DNA of 64,000 nt from Megalopta genalis (GCF_051020955.1 NW_027477063.1:39273-103272), one strand, 5' to 3'; counted from the stretch's first letter, positions 38,877 through 51,700 are shown. Program-made: numbers and translations. Notes: a model not told the origin generated them from the sequence alone.

Positions 38877-39450
38877 AATGCACCTGAAACAAACGTGTTA
38901 GCTTCAAATTCCAGCGAAACACATGATTCACCTTCATATCAATGCGAAGTAGAAGGCTCAGCGTCAAATCCATGCGAATCAAATGGTTTAGATTCAAATG
39001 CATGTGATATACATGATTTAGCTTCAACTGCATGCGAAACAAACGAGTTAGCTTCAAATCCATGCGATACATTTCATTTAGCTTCAATTCGATACGAAGT
39101 AGAAGGCTTAGCTACAAATCCATGCGAAACAAATGATTTAGGTTCAGATACATGCGATATAAGTGATATAGCTTCAAATGCAGGGGAAAAAACGAGTTAG
39201 CATCAAATCCATGCAAAACACATGATTTAGCTTCAAATCAATGCGATGGAGAAGGTTTAGCTTCAAATCCAAGCGAAACAAATGATTTAGCTTCAAACAA
39301 TTGGGATATAAGTGATATAGCTTCATATACAGGGGAAACAAACGAGCTACATCCAACTCCATGCGAAACACATGACTGAGCTTCAAACCAATGCGATGTA
39401 GAAGGTTTAGCTTCTAATCAATGCGATGTAGAAGGTTTAGCTTCAAATCC
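38855..39450. repeat. 6.0-kb-spaced duplication, left copy
   Basis: Matches 44,859-45,454 at offset 6,004: caaatgcacctgaaac, gattcaccttcatatc, gatacatttcatttagc, caggggaaaaaacgag and gagctacatccaactcc all recur in order. It crosses the type I to type II boundary, so the boundary itself was copied. Confidence 0.9.
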
Positions 39451-40165
39451 ATGCGACACAAATGATTTAGATTCAGATACTTGCGATATATGTGATATAG
39501 CTACAAATGCAGGCGAAACAAACGAGTTAGCATCAAATCCATGCGAAACACATGATTTAGCTTGAAATTCATGCGAAACACATGGTTTAGCTACATATTC
39601 TAACGAAACAAATGGCTTACCTTTTGATACTTGTGATAAACATGATCTAGTTTCAAATTCAGGCGAAACTAACGAGTTAGCTTCAAATCCATGCGAAACA
39701 CATGATTTAGCTTCAATTCAATGCGAAGTTGAAGGCTTAGCTTCAAAGCCATGCGAAATAAATGATTTAGCTTGAAACACTTGGGATGTAATAGATATAG
39801 CTTCAAATGCAGACGAATCAAACGAGTTAGCTTCAAATCCATGCGATACATTTCATTTAGCTTCAATTCGATACGAAGTAGAAGGCTTAGCTACAAATCC
39901 ATGCGAAACAAATGATTTAGGTTCAGATTCTTGCGATATAAGTGATATAGCTTCAAATGAAGGGGAAAAAACGAGTTAGCATCAAATCCATGCAAAACAC
40001 ATGATTTAGCTTCAAATCAATGCGATGGAGAAGGTTTAGTTTCAAATTCAAGCGAAACACATGATTTAGCTTCAAATCAATGCGATGTAGAAGGTTTAGC
40101 TTCAAATCCATGCGAAATAAATGATTTAGCTTCAAACACTTGGGATGTAAGTGATATAGCATCAA
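39425..40165. repeat. 8.3-kb-spaced duplication, left copy
   Basis: Matches 47,746-48,486 at offset 8,321 (aaggggaaaaaacgag at 39,960 and 48,281). It carries the ctacatatt cassette, gcttgaaacacttggg and gaaggtttagtttc in the same order. Ends where gcagccgaagc here meets gcagacgaatc in the partner. Confidence 0.88.
39591..39650. repeat. 60-bp marker cassette, copy 6
   Basis: About 23 kb from the nearest copy to its left, beyond the long type I domain. It has aaatggctt with gtgataaac, a combination not seen in the left group. Confidence 0.9.
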
Positions 40166-41599
40166 ATGCAGCCGAAGCAAACGAGTTAGCTTCAAATCCA
40201 AGCGAATCACATGATTTAGCTTCAAATCAATGCGATGTAGAAGGTTTAGCTTCAAATCCAAGCGAAACAAATGATTTAGGTTCAAACACTTGCGATATAA
40301 GTGATATAGCTTCAAATGCAGGCGAAACTAACGAATTAGCTTCAAATCCATGCGATGCAGAAGGTTTAGCTTCAAATCCAAGCGAAACACATGATTTAGC
40401 TTCAAATTAATACGATGTAGAAGGTTTAGCTTCAAATCCAAGCGAAACAAATGATTTAGCTTCAAACAATTGGGATATAAGTGATATAGCTTCATATGCA
40501 GGGGAAACAAACGGGCTACATCCAACTCCATGCGAAACACATGACTGAGCTTCAAACCAATGCGATGTAGAAGGTTTAGCTTCTAATCAATGCGATGTAG
40601 AAGGTTTGCCTTCAAATACATGCGAAACAAATGATTTAGCTTCAAACACATGGGGTATAATTGATATAGCTTCAAATGCAGGGGAAACGAACGAGTTAGC
40701 ATCAAATCCATGCAAAACACATGATTTAGCTTCAAATCAATGCGATGCAGAAGGTTTAGCTTCAAATCCATGCGAAACAAATGATTTAGCTTCAAACAAT
40801 TGAGGTATAAGTGATATAGCTTCAAATGCAGCCGAAGCAAACCAGTTAGCTTCAAATACAAGCAAATCACATGATTTAGCTTCAAATCAATGCGATGTAG
40901 AAGGTTTAGATTCAAATCTATGCGAAACAAATGATTTAGCTACAAACAATTGAGATATAAGTGATATAGCTTCAAATGCTGACGAATCAAACGAGTTGGC
41001 TTCAAAATCCATGCGATACATATCATTTAACTTCAAATCGATACGAAGTAGAAGGCTTAGCTTCAAATCCATGCGAAACAAATGATTTAGATTCAGATAC
41101 TTGCGATATAAGTTTTATAGCTCCGAATGCCGTCGAAACTAACGAGTTAGCATCAAATCCATGCAAAACACATGATTTAGCTTCAAATCAATGTGATGTA
41201 AAAAGGTTTAGCTTCAAATACATGCGAACCAAATGACTTAGGTTCAGATACTTGCGATATAAGTGATATAGCTTCAAATGCAGACGAAACAAACGAGTTA
41301 GCTTCACATCCAAGCGAAACACATGATCTAGCTCCAAATCAGTGCGAAGTAGAAGGCTTAGCTTCAAATCCATGCGAAACAAATGATTTAGCTTCAGATA
41401 CTTTGCGATATAAGTGATATAGCTTCAAATGCAGACGAACCAAACGAGTTAGCTTCAAATCCATGCGAAACACATGATTTAGCTGCAAATCCATGCGATG
41501 TAGAAGATTTAGCTTCAAATCCATGCAAAACAAATGATTTAGCATCAGATACTTGCGATATAAGTGATATAGCTTCAAATGCAGGGGAAAAAACGAGTT

Positions 41600-42450
41600 A
41601 GCATCAAATCCATACAAAACACATGATTTAGCTTCAAATCAATGCGATGCAGAAGGTTTAGCTTCAAATCCAAGCGAAACACATGATTTAGCTTCAAATT
41701 AATACGATGTAGAAGGTTTAGTTTCAAATCCAAGCGAAACAAATGAGTTAGCTTCAAACAATTGGGATATAAGTGATATAGCTTCAAATGCAGGGGAAAC
41801 AAACGAGCTACATCCAACTCCATGCGAAACACATGACTGAGCTTCAAACCAATGCGATGTAGAAGGCTTAGCTTCAAATCAATGCGATGTAGTAGGATTA
41901 GCATCAAATCCATGCGAAATAAATGATTTAGCTTCAAACACTTGGGATGTAAGTGATATAGCTTCAAATGCAGACGAAACAAACGAGTTAGCATCAAATC
42001 CATGCAAAATACATGATTTAGCTTCAAATCAATGCGATGGAGAAGGTATAGTTTCAAATTCAAGCGAAACACATGATTTAGCTTCAAATCAATGCAAATG
42101 TGGAAGGTTTAGCTTCAAATCCATGCGAAATAAATGATTTAGCTTCAAATCAATGCGAAGTAGAAGGCTTATCTTCGAATCCATGCGAAACAAATGATTT
42201 AGTTTCAGATGCTATCGATATAAGTGATATAGCTTCAAATTCAGACGAAACAAACGAGTTAGCTTCAAATTCAAGCGAAAAACATGATTCCGCTTCTCAT
42301 CAATGCGAAGTAGAAGGCTTACCTTCAAATCCATACGATCAAAAGCTTTAGCTTCAAATACTTTTGATATACATGATTTAGCTTCAACTGCATGTGAAAC
42401 AAACGAGTTAGCTTCAAATCCATGCGAAACACATGATTTAGCTTCAAATG
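41600..42450. repeat. Duplication near 42/44 kb, short copy
   Basis: Matches 43,644-44,794, first at offset 2,044 and then at 2,344, so the partner has 300 extra bp. Shared markers: aattaatacgatg, gagctacatccaactcc, gatgtagtaggattagc, gcaaatgtggaagg, atgctatcgatataag and gatcaaaagcttt. Confidence 0.88.
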
Positions 42451-42717
42451 CAAGCGAAACACATGATTTATCTTCAAATCAATGCGAAGTAGAAGGTTTA
42501 GCTTCAAATCCTTGCGAAACACATGATTTAGCTTCAAATCAATGCGAAGTAGAAGGCTTATCTTCGAATCCATGCGAAACAAATGGTTTAGCTTCAAACA
42601 ATTGGGATATAAGTGATATAGCTTCATATACAGGGGAAACAAACGAGCTACATCCAACTCCATGCGAAACACATGACTGAGCTTCAAACCAATGCGATGT
42701 AGAAGGTTTAGCTTCTA

Positions 42718-43490
42718 ATCAATGCGATGTAGAAGGTTTAGCTTCAAATCCATGCGAACCAAATGACTTAGGTTCAGATACTTGCGATATAAGTGATATA
42801 GCTTCAAATGCAGACGAAACAAACGAATTAGCTTCAAAATCCATGCGATACATATCATTTAACTTCAAATCGATACGAAGTAGAAGGCTTAGCTTCAAAT
42901 CCATGCGAAAAAAAATAATTTAGATTCAAACAATTGAGATACAAGTGATATAGCTTCAAATGCAGCCGAAGCAAACGAATTAGCTTCAAATCCAAGCGAA
43001 TCACATGATTTAGCTTCAAATCAATGCGATGTAGAAGATTTAGATACAAATTCATGCGAAACAAATGATTTAGCTTCAAACAATTGGGATATAAGTGATA
43101 TAGCTTCAAATGCTGACGAATCAAACGAGTTAGCTTCAAAATCCATGCGATACATATCATTTAACTTCAAATCGAAACGAAGTACAATGCTTAGCTTCAA
43201 ATAAATGCGAAAAAAATGATTTAGTTTCAGATACTTGCGATATAAGTGATATAGCTTCAAATGCCGTCGAAACTAACGAGTTAGCATCAAATCCATGCAA
43301 AACACATGATTTAGCTTCAAATCAATGCCTGTGCAGAAGTTTTAGCTTCAAATCCAAGCGAAACACATGATTTTGCTTCAAATCAATGCGATGTAGAAGG
43401 TTTAGCTTCAAATCCATGCGAAACAAATGATTTAGCTTCAAACACTTGCGATATAAGTGATATAGCTTCAAATGCAGGCGAAACTAACGA
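42718..43490. repeat. Triplicated segment, copy 1
   Basis: Recurs at 45,451-46,222 (offset 2,733, then 2,732) and in part at 48,755-49,326. Markers: gaaccaaatgacttagg, the A run after gcgaa near 42,907, gcagccgaagcaaacgaa, gatttagatacaaattc and aatgcctgtgcagaag. The A-run length differs between copies and accounts for at least part of the 1-bp offset change. Confidence 0.88.
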
Positions 43491-43643
43491 ATTAGCTTCA
43501 TATCCAAGCGAAACACGTGATTTAGCTTCAAATCAATGCGATGTATAAGGTTTGCCTTCAAATACATGCGAAACAAATGATTTAGCTTCAAACACATGGG
43601 GTATAATTGATATAGCTTCAAATGCAGGGGAAACGAACGAGTT

Positions 43644-44794
43644 AGCATCAAATCCATGCAAAACACATGATTTAGCTTCAAATCAATGTGATGCAGAAGG
43701 TTTAGCTTCAAATCCAAGCGAAACACATGATTTAGCTTCAAATTAATACGATGTAGAAGGTTTAGCTTCAAATCCAAGCGAAACAAATGAGTTAGCTTCA
43801 AACAATTGGGATATAAGTGATATAGCTTCAAATGCAGGGGAAACAAACGAGCTACATCCAACTCCATGCGAAACACATGACTGAGCTTCAAACCAATGCG
43901 ATGTAGAAGGCTTAGCTTCAAATCAATGCGATGTAGTAGGATTAGCATCAAATCCATGCGAAATAAATGATTTAGCTTCAAACACTTGGGATGTAAGTGA
44001 TATAGCTTCAAATGCAGACGAAACAAACGAGTTAGCATCATATGCAAGAGAATCACACGATTTAGCTTCAAATAAATGCGATTTAGAAGTTTTAGCTTCA
44101 AATCCATGCGTAACAAATGATTTAGCTTCAGATAATTGCGATATAAGTGATATAGCATCAAATGCGGGCGAAACGAACGAGTTAGCTTCAAATCCATGCT
44201 AAAGAAATGATTTAGCTGAAAATCAATGCGATGTAGAAGGTTTAGATTCAAATCCATGCGAAACAAATGATTTAGCATCAGATACTTGCGATATAACTGA
44301 TATAGCTTCAAATGCAGGGGAAACAAACGAGTTAGCATCAAATCCATGCAAAATACATGATTTAGCTTCAAATCAATGCGATGGAGAAGGTTTAGTTTCA
44401 AATTCATGCGAAACACATGATTTAGCTTCAAATCAATGCAAATGTGGAAGGTTTAGCTTCAAATCCATGCGAAATAAATGATTTAGCTTCAAATCAATGC
44501 GAAGTAGAAGGCTTATCTTCGAATCCATGCGAAACAAATGATTTAGTTTCAGATGCTATCGATATAAGTGATATAGCTTCAAATTCAGACGAAACAAACT
44601 AGTTAGCTTCAAATTCAAGCGAAAAACATGATTCCGCTTCTAATCAATGCGAAGTAGAAGGCTTACCTTCAAATCCATACGATCAAAAGCTTTAGCTTCA
44701 AATACTTTTGATATACATGATTTAGCTTCAACCGCATGTGAAACAAACGAGTTAGCTTCAAATCCATGCGAAACACATGATTTAGCTTCAAATC
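43644..44794. repeat. Duplication near 42/44 kb, long copy with 300-bp insertion
   Basis: Same as 41,600-42,450 but with two extra HORs at about 44,041-44,340 (starting tatgcaagagaatcac). The insertion begins and ends at the same point of the monomer (gttagcatca), as expected for in-register gain. Confidence 0.88.
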
Positions 44795-44858
44795 AATGCG
44801 AAGTAGAAGGCTTATCTTCGAATTCATGCGAAACAAATGGTTTAGCTTCAAATAGTTG

Positions 44859-45454
44859 TGATATACATGATTTAGCTTCAAATGCACCTGAAACAAACGT
44901 GTTAGCTTCAAATTCCAGCGAAACACATGATTCACCTTCATATCAATGCGAAGTAGAAGGCTCAGCGTCAAATCCATGCGAATCAAATGGTTTAGATTCA
45001 AATGCATGTGATATACATGATTTAGCTTCAACTGCATGCGAAACAAACGAGTTAGCTTCAAATCCATGCGATACATTTCATTTAGCTTCAATTCGATACG
45101 AAGTAGAAGGCTTAGCTACAAATCCATGCGAAACAAATGATTTAGGTTCAGATACTTGCGATATAAGTGATATAGCTTCAAATGCAGGGGAAAAAACGAG
45201 TTAGCATCAAATCCATGCAAAACACATGATTTAGCTTCAAATCAATGCGATGGAGAAGGTTTAGCTTCAAATCCAAGCGAAACAAATGATTTAGCTTCAA
45301 ACAATTGGGATATAAGTGATATAGCTTCATATACAGGGGAAACAAACGAGCTACATCCAACTCCATGCGAAACACATGACTGAGCTTCAAACCAATGCGA
45401 TGTAGAAGGTTTAGCTTCTAATCAATGCGATGTAGAAGGTTTAGCTTCTAATCA
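44859..45454. repeat. 6.0-kb-spaced duplication, right copy
   Basis: Partner of 38,855-39,450. It again runs from type I to type II within the copied block, with the 1-bp-short e monomer caggggaaaaaacgag at the same place. Confidence 0.9.
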
Positions 45455-46222
45455 ATGCGATGTAGAAGGTTTAGCTTCAAATCCATGCGAACCAAATGAC
45501 TTAGGTTCAGATACTTGCGATATAAGTGATATAGCTTCAAATGCAGACGAAACAAACGAATTAGCTTCAAAATCCATGCGATACATATCATTTAACTTCA
45601 AATCGATACGAAGTAGAAGGCTTAGCTTCAAATCCATGCGAAAAAAAAAATTTAGATTCAAACAATTGAGATATAAGTGATATAGCTTCAAATGCAGCCG
45701 AAGCAAACGAATTAGCTTCAAATCCAAGCGAATCACATGATTTAGCTTCAAATCAATGCGATGTAGAAGATTTAGATACAAATTCATGCGAAACAAATGA
45801 TTTAGCTTCAAACAATTGGGATATAAGTGATATAGCTTCAAATGCTGACGAATCAAACGAGTTAGCTTCAAAATCCATGCGATACATATCATTTAACTTC
45901 AAATCGATACGAAGTACAAGGCTTAGCTTCAAATACATGCGAAAAAAAATGATTTAGTTTCAGATACTTGCAATATAAGTGATATAGCTTCAAATGCCGT
46001 CGAAACTAACGAGTTAGCATCAAATCCATGCAAAACACATGATTTAGCTTCAAATCAATGCCTGTGCAGAAGTTTTAGCTTCAAATCCAAGCGAAACACA
46101 TGATTTTGCTTCAAATCAATGCGATGTAGAAGGTTTAGCTTCAAATCCATGCGAAACAAATGATTTAGCTTCAAACACTTGCGATATAAGTGATATAGCT
46201 TCAAATGCAGGCGAAACTAACG
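45451..46222. repeat. Triplicated segment, copy 2
   Basis: Partner of 42,718-43,490. The A run is about ten bases here (near 45,639). Preceded by an extra b monomer (ttagcttctaatcaatg repeated), so the left edge lies in a local 30-bp duplication. Confidence 0.88.
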
Positions 46223-47689
46223 AGTTAGCTTCAAATCCATGCGATGCAGAAGGTTTAGCTTCAAATCCAAGCGAAACACATGATTTAGCTTCAAATTAAT
46301 ACGATGTAGAAGGTTTAGCTTCAAATCCAAGCGAAACAAATGATTTAGCTTCAAACAATTGGGATATAAGTGATATGGCTTCATATGCAGGGGAAACAAA
46401 CGAGCTACATCCAACTCCATGCGAAACACATGAATTAGCTTCATATCAGTACGAAGTAGCAGGCTTAGCTTCACATCCATGCGAAACAAATGATTTAGGT
46501 ACAGATACTTGCGATAGAAGTGATATAGATTCAAATGCAGGAGAAACAAACGTGATAGCCTCAAATACATGCGAAGCAAGTGATTTAGCTGCAAATCAAT
46601 GCGATGTAGAAGGTTTATCTTCAAATACATGCGAAATAAATGATTTAGCTTCAAACACTTGGGCTGTACGTGATATAGCTTCAAATGCAGACGAAACAAA
46701 CGATTTCGCTTCATATCCAAGCGAAACACGTGATTTAGCTTCAAATCAATGCGATGTATAAGGTTTGCCTTCAAATACATGCGAAACAAATGATTTAGCT
46801 TCAAACAATTGAGGTATAAGTGATGTAGCTTCAAATGCAGCCGAAGCAAACGAGTTAGCTTCAAATCCAAGCGAATCACATGATTTAGCTTCAAATCAAT
46901 GCGATGTAGAAGGTTTAGATTCAAATCCATGCGAAACAAATGATTTAGATTCAGATACTTGCGATATAAGTGATATAGCTCCAAAAGCCGTCGAAACTAA
47001 CGAGTTAGCATCAAATCCATGCAAAACACATGATTTAGCTTCAAATAAATGCCCGTGCAGAAGGTTTAGCTTCAAATCCATGCGAAACAAATGATTTAGC
47101 TTCAAACAATTGAGATATAAGTGATATAGCTTTAATTGCAGCCGAAGCAAACCAGTTAGCTTCAAATACAAGCAAATCACATGATTTAGCTTCAAATCAA
47201 TGCCTGTGCAGAAGGTTTAGATTCAAATCTATGCGAAACAAATGATTTAGCTTCAAACAATTGAGATATAAGTGATAAAGCTTCAAATGCTGACGAATCA
47301 AACGAGTTAGCTTCAAAATCCATGCGATACATACCATTTAACTTCAAATTGATACGAAGTAGAAGGCTTAGCTTCAAATCCATGCGAAACAAATGATTTA
47401 GATTCAGATACTTGCGATATAAGTTTTATAACTCCAAATGCCGTCGGAACTAACGAGTTAGAATCAAATCCATGCAAAACACATGATTTAGCTTCAAATC
47501 AATGCGATGTAGAAGGTTTAGCTTCAAATCCATGCGAACCAAAAGACTTAGGTTCAGATACTTGCGATATAAGTGATATAGCTTCAAATGCAGACGAAAC
47601 AAACGAGTTAGCTTCAAATCCATGCAAAACACATGATTTTTCTTCAAATACTTGCGATATAAGTGATATAGCTTCAAATGCAGACCAAA

Positions 47690-48486
47690 CAAACGAGTTA
47701 GCTACAAGTCCAAACGAAACACATGATTTAGCTTCGAATCAATGCGATGTAGAATGTTTAGCTTCAAATCCATGCGACACAAATGATTTAGCTTCAGATA
47801 CTTGCGATATATGTGATATAGCTACAAATGCAGGCGAAACAAACGAGTTAGCATCAAATCCATGCGAAACACATGATTTAGCTTGAAATTCATGCGAAAC
47901 ACATGGTTTAGCTACATATTCTAACGAAACAAATGGCTTACCTTTTGATACTTGTGATAAACATGATCTAGTTTCAAATTCAGGCGAAACTAACGAGTTA
48001 GCTTCAAATTCATGCGAAACACATGATTTAGCTTCTATTCAATGCGAAGTTGAAGGCTTAGCTTCAAAGCCATGCGAAATAAATGATTTAGCTTGAAACA
48101 CTTGGGATGTAAGTGATATAGCTTCAAATGCAGACGAATCAAACGAGTTAGCTTCAAATCCATGCGATACATTTCATTTAGCTTCAATTCGATACGAAGT
48201 AGAAGGCTTAGCTACAAATCCATGCGAAACAAATGATTTAGGTTCAGATACTTGCGATATAAGTGATATAGCTTCAAATGAAGGGGAAAAAACGAGTTAG
48301 CATCAAATCCATGCAAAACACATGATTTAGCTTCAAATCAATGCGATGGAGAAGGTTTAGTTTCAAATTCAAGCGAAACACATGATTTAGCTTCAAATCA
48401 ATGCGATGTAGAAGGTTTAGCTTCAAATCCATGCGAAATAAATGATTCAGCTTCAAACACTTGGGATGTAAGTGATATAGCTTCAA
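47690..48486. repeat. 8.3-kb-spaced duplication, right copy, with left-arm homology
   Basis: From 47,746 it matches 39,425-40,165 (offset 8,321). The first ~180 bp (gttagctacaagtccaaacg, gtagaatgtttagc, gatatatgtgatatagc) also match about 7,060-7,240, 14,145-14,260 and 15,705-15,890, some 30-40 kb away. Confidence 0.85.
47912..47971. repeat. 60-bp marker cassette, copy 7
   Basis: Displaced 8,321 bp from copy 6 as part of the 39.4/47.7-kb duplication, with the same aaatggctt plus gtgataaac combination. Confidence 0.9.
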
Positions 48487-48754
48487 ATGCAGACGAATCA
48501 AACGAGTTAGCTTCAAATCCATGCGATACATTTCATTTAGCTTCAAATCGATACGAAGTAGAAGGCTTAGCTACAAATCCATGCGAAACAAATGATTTAG
48601 GTTCAGATACTTGCGATATAAGTGATATAGCTTCAAATGAAGGGGAAAAAACGAGTTAGCATCAAATCCATGCAAAACACATGATTTAGCTTCAAATCAA
48701 TGCGATGCAGAAGGTTTAGCTTCAAATCCAAGCGAAACACATGATTTAGCTTCA

Positions 48755-49326
48755 AATCGATACGAAGTAGAAGGCTTAGCTTCAAATCCATGCGAAAAAA
48801 AAATTTAGATTCAAACAATTGAGATATAAGTGATATAGCTTCAAATGCAGCCGAAGCAAACGAGTTATCTTCAAATCCAAGCGAATCACATGATTTAGCT
48901 TCAAATCAATGCGATGTAGAAGATTTAGATACAAATTCATGCGAAACAAATGATTTAGCTTCAAACAATTGGGATATACGTGATATACCTTCAAATGCTG
49001 ACGAATCAAACGAGTTAGCTTCAAAATCCATGCGATACATATCATTTAACTTCAAATCGATACGAAGTACAAGACTTAGCTTCAAATACATGCGAAAAAA
49101 AATGATTTAGATTCAGATACTTGCGATATAAGTGATATAGCTTCAAATGCCGTCGAAACTAACGAGTTAGCATCAAATCCATGCAAAACACATGATTTAG
49201 CTTCAAATCAATGCCTGTGCAGAAGTTTTAGCTTCAAATCCAAGCGAAACACATGATTTAGCTTCAAATCAATGCGATGTAGAAGGTTTAGCTTCAAATC
49301 CATGCGAAACAAATGATTTAGCTTCA
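48755..49326. repeat. Triplicated segment, partial copy 3
   Basis: Matches 45,602-46,173 at offset about 3,153, from tcgatacgaagtagaagg through the A run (about nine bases) and the aatgcctgtgcagaag marker. It diverges at 49,326, where a type I b/c junction (gaaggctgattttcg) is joined. Confidence 0.85.
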
Positions 49327-50217
49327 AATCAATGCGAAGTAGAAGGCTGATTTTCGAATCCATGCGCAACAAATGGTTTAGCTTCAAAGACTTGTGATAT
49401 ACATGATTTAGCTTCAAATGCATTCGAAACAATCGAGTTAGCTTCAAATCCATGCGAAACAAATGATTTAGGTTAAGATACTTGCGATATAAGTTATATA
49501 GCTTCAAATGCAGGAGAAACAAACGAGTCAGCTTCATATCCAAGCGAAACACATGATTTAGCTTGAAATCATTACGATGTAGAAGGCTTAGCTTCAAATC
49601 CATGCGAAACAAATGATTTAGATTCAGATACTTGAGGTATAAGGTATATAGCTTCAAATGCAGGCGAAACTAACGAGTTAGCTTCAAATCCATGCGAAAC
49701 ACATGATTTAGCTTCAAATTAATGCGATTTAGAAAGTTTAGCTTCAAATCCATGCGATACAAAAGATTGATCTTTAAACGCTTGGGATATAAGTGATATA
49801 GCATCAAATGCAAGCGAAACGAAAGAGTTAGCTTCAAATCCATGCGAAAGACATGATTTAGCTGCAAATCAATGTGATGTAAAAGGTTTAGCTTAAAATC
49901 CATGCGAAACAAATGATTTAGCTTCAAATCAATACGAAGTAGAAGGCTTAACTTCAAATCCATGCGAAACAAATGATTTAGGTTCAGATACTTGCGATAT
50001 AAGTGATATAGCTTCAAAGGCAGACGAAACAAACGAGTTAGCTTCAAATCCATGCGAAACACATGACTAAGCTTCTAATCGATGCGAAGTAGAAGGGTTA
50101 GCTTCAAATCCATGCGAAGCAAATGATTTAACTTCAGATACTAGCGATATAAGTGATATAGCTTCATATGCAGACGAAACAAACGAGTTAGCTTCATATG
50201 CAAGCGAAACACATGAT

Positions 50218-51700
50218 TTAGCTTCAAATCAATGCGAGGTAGAAGGATTATCTTGAAATCCATGAGAAACAATTATTTAGGTTCAGATACTAGCGATATA
50301 AGTGATATAGCTTCAAATGCAGGGGAAACAAACGAGTTAGCATTAAATCCATTCAAAACACATGATTTAGCTTGAAATCAATGCGATGCAGAAGGTTTAG
50401 CTTCAAATGCATGCGAAACAAGCGAGTTTGTTGTAAATCCATGCGAAACACATGATTTTGCTTCAAATTCATCCGAAACACATGGTTTAGCTTAACATTA
50501 ATATGAAAAAAATGGTCCAGCTTCAAATACTTGTGAAATATATGATTTAGCTTCAACTGCACCTGAAACAAACGTGTTAGCTTCAAATTCAAACAAAACA
50601 CATGATTCAGCTTTAAATCAATGCGAAGTAGAAGGCTCAGCGTCAAATCCATTCGAATCAAATGGTTTAGCTTCAAATTCATGTTAAATACATGATTTAG
50701 CTTCAACTGCATGCGAAACAAACGAGTTAGCTTCAAATCCATGCGAAACACATGATTTAGCTTCAAATCCATGTGAAACAAATGGTTTAGCTTCAGATAC
50801 CTGCGACATAAATGATATAGCTTCAAAAGCGGGCGAAACAAACGAGTTAGCTACAAATCCATGCGAAACAAATGATTTAGGTTAAGATACTTGCGATATA
50901 AGTTATATAGCTTCAAATGCAGGAGAAACAAACGAGTCAGCTTCATATCCAAGCGAAACACATGATTTAGCTTCAAATCAGTGCGATGTAGAAGGTTTGG
51001 CTTCAAATCCAAGCGAAACACATGATTTAGCTTCAAATCAATGCGATGTAGAAGGTTTAGCTTCAAATCCATGCGAAACAAAGGGATTTAGCTTCAAATC
51101 CTTCGGATATAAGTGATATAGCTTCAAATGCAGACGAATCAAACGACTTAGCTTCAAAATCCATGCGAAACACATGACTTAGTTTCAAATCAATATGAAG
51201 TAGAAGGCTTAACTTCGAATCCATGCGAAACAAATGTTTAAGCTTCAAATACTTGTGATATACATGATTTAGCTTCAAATACATGCGAAACAAGCGAGTT
51301 TGTTGTAAATCCATGCGAAACACATGATTTAGCTACCAATCAATGCGAAGTAGAAGTCTTATCTTCGAATCCATGCGAAACAAATAGTTTAGATTTAAAT
51401 ACTTGTGATATACATGATTTAGCTTCAAATGGAGGCCAAACAAACGAGTTAGCTTCAAATCCATGCGAAACACATGATTTAGCTTCAAATTCATTCGAAA
51501 CACATGGTTTAGCTTAATATTAATATGAAACAAATGGTCCACCTTCAAATACTTGTGAAATATATGATTTAGCTTCAACTGCAACTGAAACAAACGTGTT
51601 AGCTTCAAATTCAAGAGAAAAAGGATTCAGCTTCAAATCCATACGAATCAAATGGTTCAGCATCAAATACATGTGATATACATGATTTAGCTTCAACAGC
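50218..51700. repeat. 8.0-kb-spaced duplication, left copy
   Basis: Matches 58,201-59,683 at offset 7,983 (gcgaggtagaaggatt at 50,235 and 58,218). Shared rarities: agaaacaattatttagg, gagtttgttgtaaatcc, aacattaatatg, aaagggatttagc, aatccttcggatataag and the shortened gagaaaaaggattc. Few differences are visible. Confidence 0.92.

Larger units (their letters stand above)
18228..39110. repeat. Long homogeneous type I domain (~20.9 kb)
   Basis: I found no type II d unit (tgcgatataagtgat) in this interval. It has three parts. In 18.2-27.7 kb, d variants with tgtaatatac or tgttttatacatgac and the +1 variant ctaatcagaaaggttt are common. In 27.7-35.7 kb, ~1.9-kb units pair into a 3,770-bp repeat marked by gcgatgaaatgct and tgcacatgacacaaacgtg. 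In 35.7-38.9 kb a 1,497-bp tandem duplication lies. Type II resumes at about 39,115-39,165. Confidence 0.9.
39111..50400. repeat. Mainly type II domain with type I islands
   Basis: Type II d/e units with cacttgggatataagtg and gcagccgaagcaaacg dominate. Type I islands sit at about 42,340-42,590, 44,690-45,070 and 49,320-49,450. Frequent local markers are aatgcctgtgcagaag (near 43,326, 46,060, 47,200, 49,212; cccgtgc at 47,050), A-runs after gcgaa (42,907, 45,639, 48,795) and aaaatccatgcgatacat followed by tttaacttc. Confidence 0.88.

Noticed and set aside
43484..44431. Longest open stretch, 315 codons on the minus strand
   Set aside because: It is a run of LKLNHVFRMD-like decamers from the satellite in a frame that is open by consensus. 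The related segment 41,575-42,087 is broken, there is no non-repeat start or end, and stops differ between copies by single bases.
44647..45204. 185-codon + strand stretch with Cys every ten residues
   Set aside because: Looks like a secreted Cys-rich repeat protein, but has no signal peptide or unique ends. It crosses the type I/type II boundary and closes after the 1-bp-short monomer caggggaaaaaacgag.
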